In this document: piece after piece, positions 34,801 to 47,433 of the stretch
Position numbering within the stretch: the stretch's first letter is position 1
How the letters are laid out: every line of letters starts with the position of its first letter
Assembly: GCA_036346205.1 (NCBI GenBank)
Contig: JARFJB010001948.1
Span: 292,001 to 356,000 of the forward strand
Length of the DNA stretch: 64,000 bases
From: Vesta saturnalis
Taxonomy: Eukaryota > Arthropoda > Insecta > Coleoptera > Lampyridae
Direction of reading: 5' to 3'
Notes under the pieces: generated by a model
Database searches by the model: none
The model's input: the letters and a program-made list of their open reading frames with translations, nothing else
What the model was told of the DNA's origin: nothing
Made by a program: the position numbers and the translations under genes

Positions 34801-36490
34801 CATAGTATAGTATAGTTATCTTCTTGTTTTTCTGATAAATTGCGTCTTCAACTGTTTGTGTTCTTGTTTATTTAAATAGAAAATGGAAATGGAAAAGGAA
34901 GAAAATCATTTGCAATGACGTGAAAGAGTTTTCACAAATAGTGCATTTCGGTTGACATATTAATGTTAACATGACGTAAATATGAAATAGTTTTGAGAAA
35001 TAGTGACAGAAGAGGAAAACCAAAAGAAAACCACTGTAATATGAATGTAATCCTGGGCGTTCGTATTTCGTTCTAAAAATATTAGGAGGGATCGACTTTC
35101 ATGTTATGGCACCCCAACCTATAAATCCTCTGGTAAACGCCGTCTTACATTTCACTCAATATTCAAGTTCTCCATTTTTTCGCGTCCATTATTGATGACT
35201 CAAACGGTGTAATAATAAAATGTGAAACTATAATAAATTTTGAATAATAATAAGTAAGTTATAATGAAGTTAATGAAATAATAATTTCTCCAAAAAAATA
35301 CATACCTTACACCACTTATAATTGTGCCTTAGACTCAGTCGTTGATTAATTTGGGTGGGTTCAAATAAAATGATTTGCTTAATTACCACTTACCATGAAT
35401 AATAAAGAACGTAAAAAATGAATGAAATTATCTCGAGCGCCAAATTGTTTTTAAACACCGGAACAATTAAACCGACTTTACAAAAATGTAAAAAAATAAC
35501 AATATAAACACTGTTTATTGAATATGAAATGTAATGATGAAATAATGAAGGTCTTAAAATTATGCTTAAAATACTATATAAAACACTACATAAATACCTT
35601 AGAAATTTTGTACACAAACTTTTCTTTTTGACAACCTCTGGTATCTAAATATGATTACGGAGAGGTTAACAGGATGAAGTCATTCTTACGTCATCATGGT
35701 GCAATCTTGACATAATATTATCAGCCACACCCCAAACTGAATTTATCTTTAAAAAAAATCCGTAGGTATAAATTTCTTCTTAAAACTGTTAAATCCACTT
35801 CTTATTGCATTAATTGGATGTATCCATTCAAAAAAATTGCAATCATAAAACGAAAAATGTACGCAACCATAAAATCAAATGCGTACTTAAAATTCAATTA
35901 CGTTGTAAATTGAATTAATGATAAACGTACAATTAAAGTAAAAATTGGTAAAAAAAACGTAAAGAAAAAACCAAATAAAACCGTAAAGAAAACGTAAAGA
36001 AAACGCCACCAAATTGATGGCGCTTTCACATAAATTTAGATAAAATCAAAAAGAAGCATCTTCGTGCTTCGACATTAAACAGGAAGTGAAAATGGAGGAT
36101 TTCGAAGTAGATGAAGCGGTCCTGCGCACAAGACAGGAACAGAATTACTTAACGCCGACGCGTTATATATCAGATAAGAAATGAATAAAAATTGAAAGCA
36201 GGATTATAAATCTTTACGAAAGTATGCACTATGAAGATATGCAAATTAAGTTGCCTAACTCACACCAATATTGTAAAATAATTAAAATTTTCTTGTATTT
36301 AGAACTAAATGAAGGAAAGATCCTAAATTGAGGTATATTTTATACAACACAAAAAAGAGTTGTTACAACGGAATCGAGATTTGTCACTAAACAGAACTCC
36401 GTGCCATTCTTATACCAAGTTATTGTCCTGTAGCAGCCAATCTCGCATTGCCAACTGAGCTAGTGGTTCAGAAGCGGCCTCTAAGTGCAT
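34801..36490. other. AT-rich DNA, nothing recognised
   Basis: A few short frames only. A run of AAACGTAAAGAAAA-type units at about 35955-36005 is the only local repetition. Near 36440 the minus strand has TAGCTCAGTTGG, an isolated A-box-like string without a B box. Confidence 0.55.
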
Positions 36491-36499
36491 TTGTACTTA

Positions 36500-36780
36500 A
36501 CAGGCGCTCTTCACGGTCATTAGTTATGCGAAGTACCTCAGTATTTCTACATACCCCGTATTATTGTTCACCCCTTTTCAGATTCATTTAATTGGTAAAA
36601 ATGATTACGTTCACGTGAACAAGACATTGAAAAACAACCTATTAAAGGTACTAACAGAAATAAAATTCACATTAAATGTCAAAGTTTCAAATAATAGCAA
36701 TAATAAACAAGGATGTTTTGTTTTAGTAACTAGCAACAACTACTGAATTCCTCTTCAAATGATTACGAAACAATATTAAT
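36500..36780 (+). repeat. Dispersed repeat, copy 2
   Basis: Matches the minus strand of 22230-22590: AGGCGCTCTTCACG, AATAGCAATAATAAAC and TTTTGTTTTAGTAAC are collinear. The element type is unknown. It is followed by a TA tract at 36844-36868. Confidence 0.7.
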
Positions 36781-37199
36781 TTAATCAGCTACACATTAAG
36801 ATACACTGTCGTTTACTGGGTGTGAGATTTTTAACGTTACACTATATATATATATATATATATATATACAGTGTGTCCGAGATTCAGCATGCATGTATTG
36901 CTATATTCGTTAATATTGAAGATAGAATGTCGGTTAAATGGGGAAAGTTTTAGAGAATTTTATGGCTATCATCATGGTAAAGTCAGATTTGAACTAACTT
37001 TTTTTGTTTTTGAAATAATTGAAGAAAACAAAAATTGTGCATTTTCTACTACCCCCTGTAGCTCTTTTATTTGAAGTCTGACAACATTTTGATTTGTACA
37101 TTATTATGACACTTTTAAAAAAAGTACCAAAATTTATCTACAGTCATTTGTTTTTGAAATACTATTGTTTTTCATATGGACGCCATCTTGGATTTTTAC

Positions 37200-38480
37200 A
37201 TTATCGAATAGTATTTTTTATCACCTTTTCAGCGATGTATCACATGATACGAGAATTTACTTCCTTTCCTCAAGTTGACGATAGCCTCTATTCTTGGTTT
37301 TTACAAGAACGTAGTAGGCATACACCGATTTATGGAGAAGTCCTGGAAGAAAAGGCCAGAGATTTTTACCGAAAAATGATTAAAAAGGTGATTTTCAAGC
37401 TAGCGAAGGTTGGTTGCAAACATTCAAACAGCGTTATGGTATCAGATTGTTGAGTACGACAGGTGAAAAACTGCCATGTGACGTAAGTGCTGTCGAGCCG
37501 TACAAAGAAAGGTTTTATCAGGTTAGCCAGGAAATGGGCTTATCTCCTCACCAAGTGTACAACGCTTACGAGAGTGTGTTGTTCACCGTGAAGAAACTCG
37601 TGCTCCTGGATGAAAATTAGCTAAGGATAGGGTAACATTCATGTTTTGTTCAAATGCAAGTGGTACACATAAAATGACCATGTTAGTCGTAGGTAAGGCT
37701 AAGAAGGGTATTTAAAACTGTTAAACTTCCGGTTGCCTACAAGAACCAGAGCTAAGGGTGGACGAATAAGTCCGTATTCGCTGAATGGTTTTATGAACTA
37801 TTTGTACCCTCAGTTAAACAATTTCTCAAGAAAGAGAAACTGGCACCAAAAGCCTTCATTATTTTAAATAACCGTCCTGGCCACTCCGATGAAGATGAGT
37901 TGAACACATCAGACAGTTTTATTCGTGTGATGTTCTTGGCACCGAATGTAATGCTGGTCTTACAACCGATGGACCAAAATGTGATCGAAACGATTAAAAT
38001 GTGTTACAAAAGAACCTTTTATACAATGTTTTACCTAAGGACAAAGGTGTGATAAAATCACTAAAAGCAATCAATTTGAAAGATGTGGTGCATTCATTTG
38101 CCAACGCTTGGGAAATACTTCACGAGGAAGTAATCGTTTGCTCTTGGAAAAGTTTATGGCCAAACATGGCACTACTAGACTAATACAAAAAATATGGTCC
38201 AAACACGGCAGCCCCTGAAGGGAGAGAAGTTAACCTACTGCGAGAAATTCGTAGATTCACTGGATGACAACCTGACAACAGATGATGTAGACGTGTTGCG
38301 TACCGGCGAAGAAGACGAAAACCACCAGTTAACGACAGACTGTGAAATAATAGAGGAAGTGACAAGAGAGGAAGAGGACGAGTACGAAGGTGGGGAGAAG
38401 TGACTGCTATTAAAACGACTGCTCGCGAGGCGGCGATAGCTTCGTTTGCAACGTCGATTTCCTGGGCGGAAGAAAATTGC
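37200..38480 (+). pseudogene. pogo/Tigger-type transposase relic (CENP-B-like)
   Basis: The frame from about 37250 gives FPQVDDSLYSWFLQERSR and EEKARDFYRKM, a CENP-B-type DNA-binding domain. GWLQTFKQRYGIRLLSTTGE follows. The DDE_1 catalytic region begins MGLSPHQVYNAYESVLF, where the first catalytic Asp (normally NADE) is Tyr. AKDRVTFMFCSNASGTHKMT and a second-Asp block with IILNNRPGHSDEDEL are also altered (Asn for Asp). QPMDQNVIE near 37970 and an acidic tail (to 38400) complete the order. The tail runs on as ISWAEENCVYANNILF until the GT microsatellite at 38505 ends the element. Several shifts and both active-site changes make it dead. Confidence 0.85.
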
Positions 38481-38501
38481 GTCTACGCTAATAATATTTT
38501 A

Positions 38502-38504
<3 letters not shown>

Positions 38505-38565
<61 letters not shown>

Positions 38566-39045
38566 TGTGTGGGTGTGTGGGTGTGTGGGTGTGTGGGTGT
38601 GTGGGTGTGTGTGTGTGTGTGTGCAGTGTGTGTGGGTGTGGGTGTGCGTGTGTGTCGTGTGTGCGTGTGTCGTGTGTCGTGTGTGTGTGTGTGTGCTGTG
38701 TGTGCGTGTGTGCGTGTGTGCGTGTGTGTGCGTGCGTGTGTGTCGGTGCGTGCGTGTGCGTGCGTGTGCGTGCGTGTGCGTGCGTGTGCGTGCGTGTCGT
38801 GCGTGTGCGTGCTGTGCGTGCGTGTGCGTGCTGTGTGTGTGCGTGCGTGCGTGCGTGTGTGCGTGTGTGCGTGTGTGTGTGTGTGTGTGTGTGCGTGTGT
38901 GTTTGTGTGTTTGTGTGTTTGTGTGTTTGTGTGTTTGTGTGTTTGTGTTTGTGTGCTTGTGTGTTTGTGTGTTTGTGTGTTTGTGTATTTGTGTGTTTGT
39001 GTGTTTGTGTGTTTGTGTGTTTGTGTGTTTGCGTGTTTGCGTGTT

Positions 39046-39076
<31 letters not shown>

Positions 39077-39405
39077 TTGTGTGTTTGTGTGTTTGTGTGT
39101 TTGTGTGTTTGTGTGTTTGTGTGTTTGTGTGTTTGTGTGTTTGTGTGTTTGTGTGGGTGTGGGTGTGGGTGTGGGTGTGGGTGTGCGTGTGCGTGTGCAC
39201 GTGCTCGTGCGTGTGCGTGTGCGTGTGCGTGTGCGTGTGCGCGTGCGTGTGCGTGTGCGTGTGCGTGTGCGTTTGCGTGTGCGTGTGCGTGTGGTGCGTG
39301 CGTGCGTGCATGGGTGTGGTCGTGCGCACGTGCGGGCGTGCGCGCGTGCTCGCGTGCGCGGGTGCGTGCGCGAGTGCGTGCGCGTGCTCGTACTCGTGTG
39401 TGTGT
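38505..39405. repeat. GT-rich microsatellite with TGTGTTTG octamer blocks
   Basis: Pure (GT)n, then GGTGTG units, CGTGTG mosaic, and a TGTGTTTG array at 38900-39150. The octamer is the reverse complement of the ACACAAAC family at 1-1455. Open frames of over 300 codons through it encode only Cys/Val or His/Thr repeats. Confidence 0.96.
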
Positions 39406-39414
39406 CAAAGGTAG

Positions 39415-40850
39415 CAGGATAGCAGAGAAGCTTCAACGACAAAGAATTCCGAGGGAGAAGTTATCAAAGTGTCCAAAGTTCTATAGACTACCAAAAATTC
39501 GCAAGGAAGGAGTCACTTTGGCCTACCGCCAATTCTATTGGTCACCACTGCAAGAATTCGCGAGATACATAAAAAAGCAACTCCAAGCATACACAATGGT
39601 AGCAGATTCCAAGATAAAGAACGCCAGAGATTTCATCTAAGTACTGAAGGGCTACACTGTGGAACCCGGGGATCTCCTAGTGAGCTTCGATGTAGTTTCC
39701 TTCTTTACGGGTATCCTCATTAAAGAAGCGCTGGAGGTTATACAATGAAAGTATCAATCAGCACACGACATTAGATCTGGTGGCACATTGCCTCAACAAT
39801 ACCTACTTCATCTACGGGGAACAATGATACAAATAAACGAAAGGAGCACTAATGGGATCATACGTTTGTTAAATGGACACATCGAACGAAGAAATTGACA
39901 GAGTTCCTGGCATTTCAAAGCCAGGCAGAGGATCAAATTCACAATGGAAGTGAAAAAAGAAGCCCTTCCTAGTTATTCTGGTCTACAAGACACAAGGCGG
40001 TGCTTTGGGACACACCATGTACCGCAAAAGTACACACACGAATCGTTGCTTGAACGCTAAGTTCCTTCACCATCCAGCGCAATTACAATCAGTGGTAAAA
40101 ACGCTGATAACAAGATCAAAGCACGTAGCATACGGAAACAACATCCGACAAGATACAAATATGATCAACATCGCACTTCTACAAAATAGGTTATCCAGGA
40201 AAAACATAAAGAGAGCAGAAAAACCATCGAAGGCAAAAGAAGCCAAGGAAGATCGGCAAAATGCTCCTGAACCCGAAGACGAAATATTCACTCATTGAGC
40301 AATGAGTGCACGAAGTACCATGTGGAGAAGCTACATAGGACAAACCACCGACATATTAACGTAGTCAAGAACATGTCAACATTTTCACTCACCCAACATG
40401 TGTGGGAAATAGCAGACCAGATAGATTTTGATAACGTCAATATGCTTGCAAACATCCAAAATAAAACACTCCCAATATTTCGGGAGGCCGCTGAAATAGA
40501 TGAAAGACCGACCAGCGTGAACACACGGGATGATACACAAATGTTACTCAGTACCTGCAAGTCTCCTTTAAAGAAGCTACCACACGGAACAACGCCAAAA
40601 CAACTACCAAAAGAAAACCAAAGATGAAAGGAGAAAATCTAGTCAAAGGGACGGTAGCCGAAGTGGAAGGGAAACTGTAGAGAAAGTGACACCTCAACTA
40701 CAAATACCACCGGAGAATAACCAAGATATCAGGTCAGTTCGAATTAGAAGAAGTTGAGCACGGATTACCTGAATATGGCTGGTGCAATTCATTCGAAACG
40801 TTGCGATGGAGGAGATGGTCCTTTTGAAAACCAACCAAAGCAGACAACGT
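39415..40850 (+). pseudogene. Penelope-like retroelement D, 5' truncated
   Basis: Starts directly after the GT microsatellite with KCPKFYRLPKIRKEGVTLAY and SPLQEFARYIKKQLQAYT. After a stop at 39640 it continues VEPGDLLVSFDVVSFFTGI, matching the fingers and palm of Penelope reverse transcriptase. The YVDD region is lost. IKFTMEVEKEALPFLVILVY (about 39930) and MYRKSTHTNRCLNAKFLHHP follow. The GIY-YIG endonuclease is split between frames as VHEVPCGEAT and SYIGQTTDI near 40310, then HVWEIADQIDFDNV and RPTSVNTRDDTQ. A hammerhead-like core lies at 40769-40799. A TA tract follows at 40913. Confidence 0.87.
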
Positions 40851-40908
40851 GAGAAAAAACCGGAAATAATAAAAGCTACTTAGTCAATACCATCGGAAAC
40901 CTGAAAAC

Positions 40909-40945
<37 letters not shown>

Positions 40946-41039
40946 CTGTGAAGTTACTATATTCTACAATCGTACAAAAAAAAATTTTTCTTGCATGATA
41001 ATGTAAACTAATCAATGTTCCTTTTTCAGCTCTATTATT

Positions 41040-42570
41040 CTACAACTTCATAGGTAAAAGTCATGTACACCCCATTCCGTTCGGTGAATTACTACCACCT
41101 TTACCAGGGGCTCCTTACTATTGGTGCTCTAATTTTTTGAGTTCGGTAAGGTCCTTTATTCCTTATGTACTCACCAACACGCATTAATCAAGCGTGGCGT
41201 TTTAACTGCTAAACCGTTAAAAATGACGAGTTCTAAAACAGGCGCTATACCCCAGGTAAGTAGGGCGAGACGCCCCATTCCGATGCCCTCTCATCGAAAA
41301 TATCAACATTCGGATACATTACTGCTACATACGTGGTATCATGTCGAATATTAATGCTGTTCACGTACACCTTGAACAAGTGCAACTGGACATTCTGTTT
41401 TTATCAGGAACACAAATCTCCCCTCCACTCTAACTTTCGCCTTAAAGGCGGAGTATGTGCGTATACCAAGGACAACGTAGCTTGTAAGAGGATGTCCACT
41501 TTGGAAACCAACAAATTTGACGCGATTTGGTCCAAACATTCTGGGCACCAATTTGTGAAATTCTACTGTTATTTGCATAGGTCTCTCAATGATAATAACT
41601 TCCAAGATCTTTTTGATTACCTTAGTCTGAAAATAGACTACCTCTTAGCACAGTTTCCATCTTGCAATATTTCAATTCTGGGAGATTTTAATGTCCATAA
41701 CTCCAACTAGCTTCAATTTTCACCAGATCATAGTGCAGAAGCATTTGCTGTATCCTGTGATCTCACATAAATGATTTCCGAACCAACCGGAATCCTTCAC
41801 AGCCAATACTCCACATCGCCTGGACTTATTCCTCACAAGTAACCCACTTGTCCATAACATAAGAGTTCTTTCCCCACTTGGTCAATCAGACTTCCTCTGT
41901 GCCCACTCCCACTGTTATTCGAAAAACAGATAGAACTTTTGGTGTTTTAAATCAACTAACTGGACCGATCTGCGAGTTTTTTTTGCAACCTTCCCCTGGA
42001 GTGAGTATTGTTTTAAACAGTCTTCCTCTTCAAACATTGTTCTTTCAATAACTGAAGTTATCTTGATGGGTATGGAGTTATGCATTCCCAAAAAGCATAA
42101 TCATGTAGGTCATGCCCGTTCCCAATCCTGGTTTAATAGCGTTTGCACTGACGCATTATCGCAAAAGCATAAACTCTATACCAAATGGAAATCAAAGAAA
42201 TAGTTGCAAAGACATCATCACCAAGGCCAAAAATATGTTTGAAGAACGTAAATGCAAAGAATTAGCCTCATGCCCTTTGAGTAGTCGTAAATTTTGGCCA
42301 TCAGTAAAAACTTTAGTACATCTTCCTTTCCTCCCATGATGTCTCGCGACGGAGCTGTAGTAGCTGATACTGCTGACAAAGCCAACCGATTTGTCGATTA
42401 CTTTGCATCAAATTCATGTTTCAATGATTCTGGTAAAATTGTGCCGTTGCCCAAATCTGGTCCAATAATCATTTCAAGGAATTGGTGCTTGAACCTATGT
42501 GTAACATCTTTTATTTGCATTAGAACTGCTCGAATTTTGTTTGGAATAGTGCTGAAGTGTCACTAACTAT
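41040..42570 (+). pseudogene. LINE relic, endonuclease part (same family as 61080-63540)
   Basis: From ATG 41341 a broken frame reads NINAVHVHLEQVQLDILFLS, then after a shift LKGGVCAYTKDNVACKRM and FDAIWSKHSGHQFVKFYCYL. It reaches the catalytic endonuclease motif ISILGDFNVHNSN (41670-41709). Decayed sequence to 42570 still matches the linker before the reverse transcriptase (for example ADTADKANRFVDYFASNSCF near 42370). The reverse transcriptase itself is absent. The domain would nick target DNA to prime reverse transcription. Jockey-like by resemblance of its downstream sister copy. Confidence 0.82.
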
Positions 42571-45500
42571 AATTAAAGATTGGCAATTGTTTTAGCTCAA
42601 GGCTAACATGGTCATAAAAGCTATGTCTAGTACATGGACAAACCGAAGCGATTCATTGTCATATTATTTAATTTAATTTTCTGGGCTCTTGTTTTTTGAT
42701 ATTAACTTTAATAATGAAAAAATGTTTACAAAAATGTCTCAAATTATAATAATAGTAGTTGTATTCAATAGATTCCTCTTTTATGCGCACCATTCTTTTC
42801 TAAAATAAGATAAAATATTAACTGGACCAAACGATTTGACTTGAGCTAGTATATATTTCGTATTACTTACTTGTAAGGTAACCCATTTCTGAAACTACTC
42901 AAAATTTTTATAGAAGCTTAAATAGGGCTGTGCGCATATTTAAAACTATTATGTGTGAATCGTAGCATTGAGACTTTTTTAAGTAGTGTATTATAATTAT
43001 TTACTGAACTTACTCTTTTTCATAAAAGATACTTTATTAACCAAACTGGAAGTACGAAAGATAATTAAAAGAATCATGCCAAATCTCGTGATATGCAAAA
43101 CATATTATTCAAATTTTATGTATTTGGTGTATTTCTTTAAGCAAAGCTCACCTAGTAAAATACTTTTAATAAAAAATGTCTGTGTCTATAGGTTCTTATT
43201 CAAAATTTCTCTTCCCTGGGAGCTCCTGAGGTTGATTATAATTTTTTAATTCTGAAACTTTCATAGAATTATAAATAAGTGTTTTACCGTTGTTTAAAAC
43301 CCCGTAAAGAATTTATGCACTATTATTTGTACGCACGCGTAAACTAGTTTAGAAACAGTAAAATTTACCCCTTATCGAAATCGATCCGGACTATTTTCTA
43401 GTGAATTTACACCAATTAAAAATTAGGTTTTTATGAAGCTGTACTTCATTAACACTGAAAGTGCGGTTAAATAACAAACTGTAATACTTTATTAAATATA
43501 TGTTAAGGTTTAAAAATGGGAACAGCTTCTGGTCAAGGTCCTATTCAATTTACTAATACTTCCAGTTGGCAAAATATCAACATGTTGCTACACTATAAAA
43601 TACAATTATATGATTTTAGGAACTTTATACATTTTCAGCCAAAAAGAATTTTATGACGTATGCAATGTACTGTACGAATTAACACTATTAGTAAAAGTGT
43701 TGTTTATATCTTGGTTGCCAATAGACAATTCATACTCGTGAATAATCGCAACCAACGTCCTACGACAATAATTGCACTAACGTAAGAACGATTTTTGTTT
43801 CTAATTAAAATGTTTTAAAATTGCAAAGCTTTTATCCTTCATTTTAGAAATGTAGAAAAGTCAATGTAAAAATACTTAGAAAGTTGCTGAAATTAATTTT
43901 TCGGTTCGTGATATGTTGTAAGTACATTTTCAACATTTCAAGTTACTCAGGTAATTCCTCCATTACACTTAATATTCTATATTTATTAAAATGTAATCGT
44001 TTTTATAACATTGTTAGTCGCCATATCAAATTATTTTATTAAATACAAATATGTAGTTTTCATTTAGTATATCAATTTCAGTTTCCCATAGTATTCCATG
44101 AGGATTAACGTTCTGTAATAAAAATCTCATTAATAGAAACCTTAAATGTAATTTGAAGAAGTTGATGATTATATACGTAACATACTCCTCTTTTCTCAAA
44201 TAAATAATTTGTTTAATAAGAAGGAATTAATTTAGACATTTCCTTTAACAAAGTTGGTTAGTTTTAAATCCAAAAGACTGAGAATTATAAATCGAGATGA
44301 GTGGAAGACAAATAATGTTTACCTAAAGTTTATTTTCGGTTAATGAATACTAAAAGTTTGATTTCATTGTCTTAAATATATTAAATATTTGATGTTGTAA
44401 ATCTTTGTTAATTCTATCCACATAGAAAAATGCAGAGGATTATTTTTGCAAGTTCACAAGAGTATTATTTTAAACCTTATTTAAACCGGATTATCATGGT
44501 AAAAGATTTTAAGGGACTAACCCTGAAAGCAAAAATTGTGATAAAACGACTTCAACTCCTGTTTTGTTATTGCGCAGAGAATGTAGAATTAAAATTTGTG
44601 TAATACCGACATATGAATCTTGTGCTTTAAATTAAATTAACATATTAAATTTTGACAATAACGTGCATTGAAGTAGGTACAAATTTATAAGTATAAAATT
44701 GCAGTCACGCGTTGAACACCTAATTTGATTGGAAATCGATCCATTTAAAATTAGTGCTATCTCCTGGTGGTGATCCTGGAAGCGGATGCTATCTATCATT
44801 AGATGTCGACTGTCGAGTGTGATTAAGTGTAATTTAGATATCGAAATTCACTTCATTTTTCATTCATGCAAGATAAAAGAATTTTGAATATAATCAACAT
44901 TAAATTAAAATAAACTTGTCAGAATATAACGTTTAAATTTTTCGTGATTAAGATAAATAAGCGGAAAAAAGAAAACACGTTGCTTGATTTAAACTCAGAA
45001 TAAAGCAAAGGCAATATTTATCTTTTCAATAAATTTAGCTGGCGCTAAAATTTCCTTTCTGTTTTGTTTAGTGTTCTGGTTCTAGAGATGTTGCGTCATA
45101 GATACATGCCGGCGGTTTTTAATATTAAGCATAGTTTCTCATATTTGGAGTAGGTGCATATGTACATCACCGCAAAAATAATATGACAAAGTACTGTTAA
45201 TATGGAATTCATATAGTAAATGTAGAGAATATAAATTTAATGCCGTGCCTAGCGCTACATCAGATGTACACTTCCTTTCAAAAGTTTTGCATACACTTTC
45301 AATATCAAGTAACAAAGGTTTTTCAAAATTTTAGCTGTGTGGATGTGTAATTTTGAGGTTAGATTAAAGATGATATTGACAGAATTAACAAAAATTATGA
45401 TCTGTTATTCAGGACACAAATTATATTGTCTTACATAATAATGACCAATGACTTTTACAAATAATTTTGCAGAAATTAGTGATTGCTATACAAAGTAACG

Positions 45501-45977
45501 GAGATTTATTGTTGCTGCATTTTGACTTTTCAAAGTTATAATGGCAGAGTAGATTAATTACAACCCTGACTTAATACAACAAAAAATGGGTGTACGCAAG
45601 GGTACATCGGTTGACATTTGAAGTTAACGTAACCTTACTTTCTGGTTTTACATCTGAAGTATTTTTTGCCGCCTTTTCTGACTATTAGATAGTGACGTAT
45701 TTCTTTGTGACTATTTTTTCTATATGTATGATTATGCAAAATTTTGAAAGAATTCAAGCTAAACTTTGTTGTTTGTTTGGAAATGTGAGGTTTTTTGATC
45801 GTGAACATATCCATAAGATGGAAGTTGGAACTTTATATTCGAGCGAACAGGGATTTATGGAGAAAATGAGAAGCTGAAACAAAGACTCTGTATTATAGAA
45901 GAAGTAGTACAAATAATCAGACGGCCTGAAAAAAAGTGTATGAATTTAATATGACACTGTCTGTCATACACATTAAT
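42571..45977. other. AT-rich intergenic DNA, nothing recognised
   Basis: 3.4 kb with only short frames (longest 87 codons at 42986-43249, rich in Leu, Ile, Phe and Lys, without known motifs). CAAAAGTTTTGCATAC at about 45278 resembles the tip of some Tc1-type elements, but I found no partner end. Confidence 0.55.
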
Positions 45978-46207
45978 ATCTGGTGTGAAACACCACACGA
46001 CCTTCCAACCTACAAAATAGACATTAAAAGAAATGAAATAATTTTAATAACGTTTCTTAAGATAATTATGCAAGTTCATTACGAGAATAGGCAACATTGT
46101 AAACGCAAAAACAATAATCTATGTCAAACAGATGTTTAAAACTTTATGACAGAGGTTATAGACATCTAGATGCTAACTTATATCAAAAGAAATAATAGTA
46201 CATTATA

Positions 46208-46316
46208 TACCGCGGGATTGAAGTAGCACTTTTAATCCCGAAGGTAAAGTTTATGACCGACAGTAGGGAGGGGCATAATTTACCTGAGGGATTAAAGGTG
46301 CTTCAGTAGCAAGGTA
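46208..46316. repeat. Hairpin inverted repeat inside element copy 3
   Basis: The left arm 46208-46248 contains AGCACTTTTAATCCCGAAGG and the right arm 46279-46316 contains CTGAGGGATTAAAGGTGCT. They are imperfect inverse copies (~80% by eye) separated by 30 bp. Copy 1 lacks this sequence, so it arrived later. Confidence 0.7.
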
Positions 46317-46944
46317 TGTACGATATTTCTTCGTACGTCCAAAACTGAAACTGTATACATAGTAATATAAAAATGATATTGAAACCGCTATAGAAACACA
46401 GATAATTATTAAGTCCAAAGTGAAAAGTTATTACTACGTTGCTTAGTAACAAGCCTAATTTGGAAACGTTATATAATTGTCATCGTCCTATTTTGTGTGT
46501 CATAAGCTCTATCATGAGTGAAGAAAGTTTATCTAAAATTAATAAAAAAAGTAGCAGAAGTAAGTGAAGAATTATTACCACCAACGTCTAATTTAAATAT
46601 TAACCTTAACTATTACAATTCTAATTAATTCTCTTTTATAAAATACTTATGATATCCATTTTTTTTTGTATTTTAACCGTATACACTTTTTCTACTTTAG
46701 GAATTTTTTTGCCTCATTATATCAAAAAATTGCATTGAATACAATTAATCGATATGTTTGTCTATTTCCAGGTATTTTTATATCTTAGAACTATGTATCT
46801 GTTTTAGAAATATTTGATAAAAACCAAAAACTGCCCCCAATGAACCCCCCTCTCCGCCACAGCTCTAGACCAAATTAATACAAGCTTGAATACAAAATTT
46901 TAAGTACGTAGGTATCTTTGACCAGGAGTTATGGTGGGTACTAA

Positions 46945-47073
46945 CACACACACACACGCACGCACGCGCGCACGCACGTACGCACGCACGCACGCACGCA
47001 GGCACGCACCCACGCACACACGCACACACGCACACACGCACACACGCACACACGCACACACGCACACACGCAC

Positions 47074-47145
<72 letters not shown>

Positions 47146-47262
47146 CACAAACACAAACACAAACACAAACACAAACACAAACACAAACACAAACACAAAC
47201 ACAAACACAAACACAAACACAAACACAAACACAAACACAAACACAAACACAAACACAAACAT
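46945..47262. repeat. CA/CG then ACACAA microsatellite of copy 3
   Basis: CACG mosaic, then (CA)n, then a perfect ACACAA hexamer array from about 47142 to 47262. Confidence 0.97.
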
Positions 47263-47433
47263 CTGACTCAAAATCAATATAATATAATAAAAAAACCGTT
47301 TTGGACGTTACGTAATAAAGGACTTAATTAATTTAAACAATTGGAATGCCAACTTCTAAACTTTAATATAACATGGTTGTGATATAATATTTGGCAATTA
47401 ATCAAAATGGTTTTTGTATAAAAGAGATATTAT

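Larger units (their letters stand above)
45978..47262 (+). mobile_element. Microsatellite-ended interspersed element, copy 3
   Basis: Opens ATCTGGTGTGAAACACCACA, CGACCTTCCAACCTACAAAA, and shares AAAAGAAATGAAATAATTTT and CATCTAGATGCTAACTTA with copy 1. An insertion with a hairpin (46208-46316) interrupts it. The 3' landmarks ATCAAAAAATTGCAT (46720), AATATTTGATAAAAACC and CCCCCCTCTCCGCC lead into the CA microsatellite at 46945-47262. No protein is encoded. Confidence 0.78.

Noticed and set aside
38400..39640. Frames over 300 codons in the GT block, including one joined to PLE sequence
   Set aside because: Simple-sequence read-through; no domain and no start context.
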